From the NCBI GenBank assembly GCA_031286615.1, contig JAITUA010000003.1, positions 248,001 to 312,000 on the forward strand: 64,000 nucleotides of DNA, in the 5' to 3' direction. Both the position numbers and the translations under genes were made by a program. Under the pieces are notes generated by a model, which was given only the letters and a program-made list of their open reading frames with translations, was not told where the DNA came from and ran no database searches. The DNA is from Chryseobacterium sp. Its GTDB lineage: Bacteria > Bacteroidota > Bacteroidia > Flavobacteriales > Weeksellaceae. This document shows, piece by piece, positions 58,162 through 64,000 of the stretch (position 1 is its first letter; each line of letters starts with the position of its first letter).

Positions 58162-58288
58162 AACTAATAACCATTTTACATAGAAGCACTATTGAGTTGA
58201 GAAAAATAATAAGTTTCGAACACAAGCAACTAAGGTAAAAACACTAAATGCAACAGTATCATTAGCTCTTTAATGATGCTGTTTTTAA
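58162..58288 (+). ncRNA. Candidate TetR-controlled small RNA, unit D
   Basis: About 125 nt from the box at 58149 to a 13-bp terminator AACAGTATCATTA/TAATGATGCTGTT plus T's at 58252-58286. It shares AACTAATAACCATTTTA with unit C and the AACTAAGGTA block with unit B. Relative to the others it is shorter by about 37 nt between these blocks and lacks the upstream partner of the AACTAAGG stem. Confidence 0.5.
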
Positions 58289-58368
58289 ATTTAAAATTCA
58301 GATTTTTGATTTTGAAATACAGAAAATTGTATATACCGGTTTCGGTATAGAATAGTTGATATGAAGAG

Positions 58369-58398
58369 AGAGACTGCCCTAGGGCAGTCTCTTATTTT
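58369..58398 (+). terminator. 24-bp perfect palindrome with T-run
   Basis: The perfect palindrome has half-site AGAGACTGCCCT and is followed on the + strand by TATTTTTT. Its T-run is on the + side, so it mainly stops transcription coming from the small-RNA units. A smaller TATACCG/CGGTATA hairpin lies at 58332-58349. Confidence 0.8.
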
Positions 58399-58417
58399 TT
58401 AAAGGTCGGAAATTTTG

Positions 58418-59128
58418 TTATCCTTTTGCTTTTTCGTCTGTAAAAAAATGATATCCATCCTTTTTCTCAATAAGCTGTAATGGATATAGTGATGGGTTGT
58501 ACTCACCATTCAGCACTTCATTCAATGCATGTTTTTTGGATTCGCCAAAGGCTATTACCAGAATATTTTCAGCGTTATTGATTACAGGTGCTGTCAAAGT
58601 AATCCTGAACATTTCCTGAGGCTTCAGATAATAGGCAGAAACCCATTTTTCTTTTTCATTCAAAACTTCCTCACCAGGAAATAAAGAAGCGGTATGGCCG
58701 TCGTCTCCCATTCCTAAAAGGATAAAATCAAAAACACCTTCATTGCCAAGAACACTTCTGATCTGCTCTTCGTAAGTTTTTGCATAATCTTCAGGAGTTT
58801 TCCCTTCAGCATACATAGGAAAAATATGGTTTTTATCAACTGGAACCTGACTGAGGAGAGCTTCATCCGTCATTCTGAAATTGCTTTTATCATCATTCAA
58901 AGGCACCCATCTTTCATCTACCCAAAAAAAGTAAACTTTATTCCATTCAATCTGTTCTGCATATTGCGGGGTTGCCAGTAGTTTAAAAATAGCCTTGGGA
59001 GAAGATCCTCCACTCAATGCAACCACAAAACGGTCATTTTTCTGAATAGATTTTTTTGAAAGGCCAACAAATGCATCTGCTGCCTCTGTGTACAGTTTTT
59101 CCAGATCGTCAAATACTGTAATATTCAT
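58418..59128 (-). CDS. pgl: 6-phosphogluconolactonase
   Basis: 236 residues of the NagB/SugE-like fold: ALSGGSSPKAIFKLL, VYFFWVDERWVP and LLGMGDDGHTASLFPG with the active-site histidine. It hydrolyses 6-phosphogluconolactone in the oxidative pentose phosphate pathway. Last of gnd-zwf-pgl, 27 bp after zwf. Confidence 0.93.
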   Translation of the reverse strand: MNITVFDDLEKLYTEAADAFVGLSKKSIQKNDRFVVALSGGSSPKAIFKLLATPQYAEQIEWNKVYFFWVDERWVPLNDDKSNFRMTDEALLSQVPVDKNHIFPMYAEGKTPEDYAKTYEEQIRSVLGNEGVFDFILLGMGDDGHTASLFPGEEVLNEKEKWVSAYYLKPQEMFRITLTAPVINNAENILVIAFGESKKHALNEVLNGEYNPSLYPLQLIEKKDGYHFFTDEKAKG

Positions 59129-59155
59129 TTTTTGTCTGTTTAAATTTTATATTGT

Positions 59156-60637
59156 TTATACCCAGCTGTGTCCTTGTCTTTCCACCAAAGCATTAACGTC
59201 TTCAGGTCCCCAGCTTCCGGCTTTATAATTCGGGAATGATAAATCTTTGTTATTTTCCCAGGCTTCCTGTATTGTTGTAACCACATCCCAGGCTTCTTCC
59301 ACCTGATCGGAACGCATAAATAAAGTAAGGTCTCCTAAAAGAGCATCCTGCAGTAGGGTTTCATAAGCTTCCGGAGTATCATCCTGACAGGCAAAATTAT
59401 CGAAAATCATTTCTGCAGGCTTCAGATCCAAAGTCAGCCCCGGTTTTTTCGTCATAAACTGCAATCTGATATCCATCATCGGCTGAATATTAATAATCAA
59501 CCTGTTAGCAGATAAAAGATGTGGACTGTCTGAGAATGTGGAATGAGGAAGCGGCTTAAACTGAATAGTAATATAAGAATGCTTTTCTTTCATTTTCTTT
59601 CCTGTACGAACGTAGAAAGGAACATCCTGCCATCTTTCGTTATCCAGATAAAACTTTATCGCTGCAAAAGTTTCCGTATTGGAATCTCCGGCAATACCAT
59701 TTTCCTGACGGTAGCCTTTCACATCTACTCCGTTTATTGTACTTTTTCCGTATTGTCCTCTTACCGCATAATGATCAACCTGATCCGGAGAAATTCTACG
59801 GATTGATTTCAGAACGTCAACTTTACGGTCTCTTATTTCGCCTGATTTCAATGAAGCCGGCGGTTCCATAGCCACCATACACAGGATCTGCAGCAAGTGA
59901 TTCTGAATCATATCCCTCAATGCTCCTGTCTGCTCATAAAAGACACCCCTTGTCTCTACTCCCACTTCTTCTGCTACGGTAATCTGTACTGATTCTATAT
60001 ATTTATGATCCCATAAAGGTTCAAAAATTGAATTTCCAAATCTGAATGCCAATATATTCTGTACCGTTTCCTTTCCCAGATAATGATCAATACGATAGAT
60101 CTGTTCTTCTTCAAATGTTTTTGCCAGAAGACTATTCAGCTCAATCGCGGACTGTTTATTATGACCAAAAGGCTTTTCAATAATAATACGGTCTTTTTTC
60201 GGATCGGAAGCCAAAGCTGTTGTTTTGATATGATTGGAAATAGTGGAAATGAAATTAGGTCCTATTGAAAGATAAAATAACCTGTTGGCTCTCATTCCGT
60301 AAACAGCATCGAAATCCTGCAATTTCTGCTGCAAATTCTGATAAGAACTTTCTTCGTCCAATTGATGCTGGAAGTAAGTAATATGAGCCTGAAAACCTGC
60401 CCAGTCTTCGGAAGTTACTTTTTTTCTGGAAAAACTTTCCAGATTTTCTTTGATATAATTTCTAAAGAGTTCATCGGTATTTTCGGCTCTTCCCAATGCC
60501 ACAATATTGAAGCCTTTGGGCATTCTGCCGTCGATGTATAAGTTATAAAATGCCGGAAAAAGTTTTCTTTTTGCCAGATCTCCTGTAGCACCAAAAATAA
60601 CGATTGTTGTTGGCTGCAAGATTCTATTTTGATTCAT
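59156..60637 (-). CDS. zwf: Glucose-6-phosphate dehydrogenase
   Basis: A 493-residue enzyme that makes 6-phosphogluconolactone and NADPH. Motifs: IFGATGDLAKRKLFPA (NADP site), EKPFGHNKQSA, and the signature RIDHYLGKE near residue 181 with the catalytic histidine downstream. It lies 11 bp after gnd, so it is co-transcribed. Confidence 0.96.
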   Translation of the reverse strand: MNQNRILQPTTIVIFGATGDLAKRKLFPAFYNLYIDGRMPKGFNIVALGRAENTDELFRNYIKENLESFSRKKVTSEDWAGFQAHITYFQHQLDEESSYQNLQQKLQDFDAVYGMRANRLFYLSIGPNFISTISNHIKTTALASDPKKDRIIIEKPFGHNKQSAIELNSLLAKTFEEEQIYRIDHYLGKETVQNILAFRFGNSIFEPLWDHKYIESVQITVAEEVGVETRGVFYEQTGALRDMIQNHLLQILCMVAMEPPASLKSGEIRDRKVDVLKSIRRISPDQVDHYAVRGQYGKSTINGVDVKGYRQENGIAGDSNTETFAAIKFYLDNERWQDVPFYVRTGKKMKEKHSYITIQFKPLPHSTFSDSPHLLSANRLIINIQPMMDIRLQFMTKKPGLTLDLKPAEMIFDNFACQDDTPEAYETLLQDALLGDLTLFMRSDQVEEAWDVVTTIQEAWENNKDLSFPNYKAGSWGPEDVNALVERQGHSWV

Positions 60638-60648
60638 TTTTCCGAGTT

Positions 60649-62067
60649 TTAGTTGTTTGCAGTTTGCCAGGAAGTATGAAATACTCCTTCTTTATCAGTA
60701 CGCTGATAAGTATGAGCTCCGAAATAATCACGTTGAGCCTGGATCAGATTCACAGGAAGAGATTCTGTTGTGTAGGCATCAAAATATCCTAAAGCTGTCT
60801 GGATACCCAAACTTGAAATGCCGTTTGCAGCAGCATATCCGGCTGTTTTTCTTAAGGCTTTGATTTTTGATTTTACCAATTCAGAAATGTCGTGATCAAG
60901 CAGAATATTAGAAAGATCAGGGTTTTGAGTATAGGCAGAATAGAATTTTTCCAGCAATACGGAACGAATGATACATCCTCCTCTCCAGATTTTCACAACA
61001 TCTTTCAGTGGAATTTCAAAACCGTACTCCGCAGATGCTTTTACCAGTAAAGACAAACCTTGTGCATAGCTGATTAATGTTGAAAGAAAGAGAGCATCAC
61101 CCACTTCCTTGATAAACAATTCTGTATTTTCCGGCTTTATGATTTCTTTTTCAGCATATATTTTAGAAGCCTGAACTCTTTCATCTTTATAGGCGGATAA
61201 AATTCTTGAAGTTACCGCAATATCAATAGTAGGGATAGAAACACCGATTTCCATGGCTTGCTCAGAAGTCCATTTTCCGGTTCCTTTTGCGCCTGCTTTA
61301 TCTAAAATCTGATCAACAAGATAATTTTCTGTGAATGAATCTTTCTGAGTAAAAATATCTCTGGTAATTTCAATAAGGAATGAATTCATTTCTCCGTTAT
61401 TCCAGTCTCTGAAAACTTCGTATAACTGTTCGTTATTCAGACCGGCTCCTCTTTTAAGCAGATCATAAGCTTCACTGATAAGCTGCATGATGGCATATTC
61501 AATCCCGTTGTGCACCATTTTCACGTAGTTTCCGGCAGATCCTTTCCCCATATACGCTGTACACGCTTCGTTGTCTACTTTTGCAGCAATAGCTTCCAGC
61601 ATTGGCTTAAGAAGTTTGAAGGCTTCCAGATCACCTCCAGGCATTATGCTCGGGCCTTTTCTGGCTCCTTTTTCTCCTCCTGAAACTCCCATTCCCATAA
61701 AGTGCAGTTTTTTTGATGCCAGATCAGCAACACGTCTGTTGGTATCTTCAAAATAAGAATTCCCTGCATCAATTACGATATCACCTTCATTCAAAAGCGG
61801 GGTAATGTTTTCCAGCACTGCATCTACAGGTTTTCCTGCAGGAACCATAAGAATAATTTTTCTTGGAACTTCTAATGCAGATACAAAATCTTCTAAAGAG
61901 CCTGTACCTTTTACGTTCATTCCTGAAGTGGCACCGTTCTCTAATTCTTTTACTTTCTCCTGATCAAGGTCAAATCCTGCGATTGAAAATCCGTTGTCAG
62001 CAATATTGTAAAGAAGATTCCGCCCCATCACTCCAAGGCCAACTATTCCATAACTATATCTTTCCAT
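60649..62067 (-). CDS. gnd: 6-phosphogluconate dehydrogenase (decarboxylating)
   Basis: A 472-residue NADP-dependent enzyme yielding ribulose 5-phosphate. Motifs: IVGLGVMGRNLLYNIADNG (cofactor site), GVSGGEKGARKGPSIMPGG (active site with Lys), and a helical C terminus with IWRGGCIIRS and a QRDYFGAHTYQR motif. First gene of the oxidative pentose phosphate operon gnd-zwf-pgl, which together turns glucose 6-phosphate into ribulose 5-phosphate and two NADPH. Confidence 0.96.
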   Translation of the reverse strand: MERYSYGIVGLGVMGRNLLYNIADNGFSIAGFDLDQEKVKELENGATSGMNVKGTGSLEDFVSALEVPRKIILMVPAGKPVDAVLENITPLLNEGDIVIDAGNSYFEDTNRRVADLASKKLHFMGMGVSGGEKGARKGPSIMPGGDLEAFKLLKPMLEAIAAKVDNEACTAYMGKGSAGNYVKMVHNGIEYAIMQLISEAYDLLKRGAGLNNEQLYEVFRDWNNGEMNSFLIEITRDIFTQKDSFTENYLVDQILDKAGAKGTGKWTSEQAMEIGVSIPTIDIAVTSRILSAYKDERVQASKIYAEKEIIKPENTELFIKEVGDALFLSTLISYAQGLSLLVKASAEYGFEIPLKDVVKIWRGGCIIRSVLLEKFYSAYTQNPDLSNILLDHDISELVKSKIKALRKTAGYAAANGISSLGIQTALGYFDAYTTESLPVNLIQAQRDYFGAHTYQRTDKEGVFHTSWQTANN

Positions 62068-62293
62068 TATATTGGTATTAATATGAATTTTTAATTACAG
62101 AGAATAAAATTACGTAAATGCTTATAAGGAAAAAAATAAAGGACGAAAAAAATTCATAAGACTTCTGTTTTCCCCTCATTTATAAGCTACTAATATTCAC
62201 ATTTTCACATGGTTTTCTTTTTATAGAATAAAATTCAATCATTATTATGGTAATGATCTATTAAAACAGTCTGTTTTTTGGTATAATTAAACT

Positions 62294-62301
62294 TATATTT
62301 G
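62294..62301 (+). promoter_or_regulatory. -7 box TATATTTG
   Basis: A perfect TAnnTTTG match 18 bp before the ATG of the hypothetical gene at 62319. Confidence 0.6.
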
Positions 62302-62318
62302 CCAAAATTTATAAAGTA

Positions 62319-62678
62319 ATGAACTATAAACTTGAACTCAACACTCAGGAGCCTAATTCTAAAATCGTTTTTAATACCATCAAATTTGATTCGTTCAAGA
62401 TTAATATAGTTGAAAGATATATCGGGTCAATGAAGGCTCGTCCTACATTATGTGAAGTCTTATTTAAAGTAAGAACTTTGGATGATGTTATTATCAACAG
62501 AAGAGATGGTAATATAAGAGTAAAGATTAAAGGTGATGATTTTGAAACGTATCAGAAATTATCCAGAGACCTGAATTCTTATGAATACAAAAACAAATTG
62601 ATCAACAGAAAAGAGGTAGAAGAGAATTACGTTCATTTCATCCTGAGTTTAGTTATCACAAATTATCAGCTTAATTAA
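62319..62678 (+). CDS. Hypothetical protein
   Basis: A 119-residue soluble protein rich in lysine, asparagine and isoleucine with no recognised motif. Blocks such as VLFKVRTLDDVIINRRDG and FETYQKLSRDLNSYEY suggest an alpha/beta fold. It has its own promoter box and a hairpin terminator, which supports a real, separately expressed gene. Confidence 0.65.
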   Translation: MNYKLELNTQEPNSKIVFNTIKFDSFKINIVERYIGSMKARPTLCEVLFKVRTLDDVIINRRDGNIRVKIKGDDFETYQKLSRDLNSYEYKNKLINRKEVEENYVHFILSLVITNYQLN

Positions 62679-62690
62679 GCTGTTCCGGGG

Positions 62691-62724
62691 ATTGTCTCTC
62701 TGTATTTATGGAGAGACAATTTTC
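62691..62724 (+). terminator. Hairpin terminator of the 62319 gene
   Basis: ATTGTCTCTC/GAGAGACAAT with a 10-nt loop, followed by TTTTC. Confidence 0.85.
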
Positions 62725-62844
62725 AAAAACATACTGTATAGAAAGCAGAGAGTTTTTATTATTTTGAAAACTGTAAAACTACCCGGAAAAGATTATTTGT
62801 TTTTCAGCACTTTTGGTCTGAAATACATTTAAACGAAATAAGGT

Positions 62845-63600
62845 TTAAATCAAATTATTCGTTATTACATACGAGATTGCTTCGATAATATTTTTTACGC
62901 CAATTCTTTCGAATAATTTACTTCTGTGAAATTTTATGGTGCTGGGTGACACACACAACTGTTCTGCAATTTCTTCTATTTTCATTCCCTGAAGATAAAG
63001 TCTTATAATCTCAATTTCTCTTATTTTTAAGGTAATTTTACATTCTTCCGTCCATTTTCCTGTAAAGAGATCATATTTCCAATACGTTTCTGAGGTATTG
63101 GATATAATCCGGATATTTCCAGCGGTCCGATTAAGGGAATAGGATACTACACAGGCTATTTTAGAAATTTCTCCATTACCATCAAGCTCTATAGGTGTAA
63201 TCCTTTGATTGACAAGAACATCCACACTATTAGCATATTTAAGATGGAAATCATAGGTAATGGTGTGTACTTTTTTTTCTTCCGGAGAAAGACATTCAAA
63301 GAATTCAAGGCCATTAGTTCTCACTTTCCTTAATATTTCAAGATCTTTTTTCTTGGTGTATTTCTGAAAAAATTTATATCCCATTTTTTCTATCTCAGCA
63401 GCCCGAAAACCCGAAAAGAGAAGAGGGTTTTCTGAAATAAATTCTAATTTTCTGGTTTTAAGATCCGCAATGTAAACAGACCCTACATTGGTTCCCAATA
63501 CTGCTTTGAGCACATTAAAATATTTGTTTGTACTTTCTGCTTCAAAAACTGATACACCAGATCTGTTCCTGAGATACAATGAATTTATTTTATCACTCAT
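62845..63600 (-). CDS. LuxR-type response regulator-like protein with PAS-like domain
   Basis: 251 residues from the ATG at 63600. The N-terminal part has PAS-like features (GSVYIADLKTRKLEFISEN, FQKYTKKKDLEILRKV). The C terminus is a LuxR/FixJ helix-turn-helix: LKIREIEIIRLYLQGMKIEE, IAEQLCVSPSTIKFHRSKLF and ERIGVKNIIEAISY. No receiver domain is present. A TTG at 63657 lies inside the promoter and is not the start. Confidence 0.85.
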   Translation of the reverse strand: MSDKINSLYLRNRSGVSVFEAESTNKYFNVLKAVLGTNVGSVYIADLKTRKLEFISENPLLFSGFRAAEIEKMGYKFFQKYTKKKDLEILRKVRTNGLEFFECLSPEEKKVHTITYDFHLKYANSVDVLVNQRITPIELDGNGEISKIACVVSYSLNRTAGNIRIISNTSETYWKYDLFTGKWTEECKITLKIREIEIIRLYLQGMKIEEIAEQLCVSPSTIKFHRSKLFERIGVKNIIEAISYVITNNLI

Positions 63601-63654
63601 ATTTTTGACGTCATAATAGGGGTGAAAAACTATTTTCCTATTGATTAATTTTTG

Positions 63655-63662
63655 CAAACATA
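63655..63662 (-). promoter_or_regulatory. -7 box TATGTTTG of the LuxR-type gene
   Basis: CAAACATA on the + strand reads TATGTTTG on the minus strand, a TAnnTTTG match about 55 bp before the ATG at 63600. Confidence 0.6.
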
Positions 63663-64000
63663 TTCATAATTAAGTTAAATAAAAAATCCATTAAAACTTA
63701 ATTATAATTAAATCTTAATCCACAAAACATTTATTTTAAAACAAAAAAAAACAGAATTTACACTTTTTATTAAATTTTTCGCATCAAGAAATAAATTTTT
63801 CTATATTCTATACCCATAGAAACGGCATTAAGTTGAAAAAAAACAAAAAAAAATTATTTGAAAAAAAATTATTATTAGAAAATAAACTTAATTTTCTCTT
63901 TTCTGAAAGTACTTTGGCACAAGTTCACTTCAAATTAATTCATCAAACTTTGATTTAAAACTATACAAAAGTATAGTCATTTTATATTTATATTAAATTA
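63663..64000. other. AT-rich intergenic end, no gene seen
   Basis: No coding frame is supported. An inverted repeat ATTAAGTT/AACTTAAT lies near 63668-63703 and a small hairpin ACTATAC/GTATAGT at 63960-63977. A promoter for a gene beyond the window is possible. Confidence 0.4.

Noticed and set aside
55750-58398. CRISPR array from the repeated GACAC palindromes
   Set aside because: Copies are 340-910 bp apart, only about 22 bp long, tied to promoter boxes, with no spacer pattern and no cas genes.
56434-58417. Mobile element or integration site explaining the duplication
   Set aside because: No transposase, integrase, terminal inverted repeats or target-site duplication was found around the TetR modules.
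63900-63960. Sigma-54 promoter (TTTGGCAC)
   Set aside because: TGGCAC is present but the matching GC element is not at the right distance.

Overview
The window looks like a chromosome segment of a flavobacterium close to Chryseobacterium (Weeksellaceae). This is inferred from several things: the low-GC DNA; repeated -7 boxes of the Bacteroidota form TAnnTTTG; LTSC/LLASC-type lipoprotein signals; small GG-leader peptides; a short histone H1-like protein; and protein families typical of the group (DUF4180, L-type-lectin-like exported proteins, family 10 glycosylhydrolase lipoprotein, AraC regulators with a membrane sensor). No rRNA, CRISPR array, insertion sequence or prophage was seen. One initiator tRNA is present.

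Layout. 1-5.6 kb: DNA-alkylation-repair-like pair (cut-off 2OG-Fe(II) oxygenase and Ada-type zinc domain), initiator tRNA, then a + strand run of housekeeping genes (threonylcarbamoyl-AMP synthase, CPBP protease, yaaA, prmC, serine hydrolase, DUF4180). 5.6-8.2 kb: a structured leader and two exported surface proteins, the second with an L-type lectin fold. 8.2-17.0 kb (- strand): epimerase/SDR pair, membrane-sensor AraC regulator, rhomboid protease, topoisomerase IV genes parC and parE with a small membrane protein between them. 17.3-32 kb: methionine aminotransferase, SDR with AraC regulator, ychF, ferritin, GH10-like lipoprotein, an MHS transporter/porin pair, typA and YceI. Three orphan cysteine-rich GG-leader peptides are scattered here. 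32-39.7 kb: tex, HAD hydrolase, RDD protein, M28 peptidase, histone H1-like protein, M1/M61-like peptidase. 39.7-49.7 kb: a regulator-rich accessory stretch (MocR, AraC, MarR, Crp/Fnr, HxlR) with target genes and visible operator candidates. 50.2-55.7 kb: a tight four-gene operon for an FAD-dependent GMC dehydrogenase with its small subunit, a ferritin-like protein and a putative heme-binding protein. 55.8-58.3 kb: two paralogous TetR genes, each followed on the other strand by two homologous promoter-operator-terminator units with little or no coding capacity. 58.4-62.1 kb: gnd-zwf-pgl, the complete oxidative pentose phosphate branch. 62.3-64 kb: a hypothetical gene and a LuxR-type regulator.

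The best candidate for an undescribed system is the duplicated TetR module at 55.8-58.3 kb. Four copies of a GACAC-N6-GTGTC operator lie beside four TATATTTG boxes. Each box drives a transcript of about 125-160 nt ending in a hairpin plus T-run (clear in three, weak in one). The units share sequence and a stem with a compensatory base change, which suggests a small family of TetR-controlled non-coding RNAs. Second are the orphan GG-leader peptides, two of which share the exact cysteine spacing C-X6-C-X6-C-X4-C although the rest of their cores differ. Third is the GMC/ferritin-like/heme-protein operon. All functions are assigned by reading motifs; no search was run.
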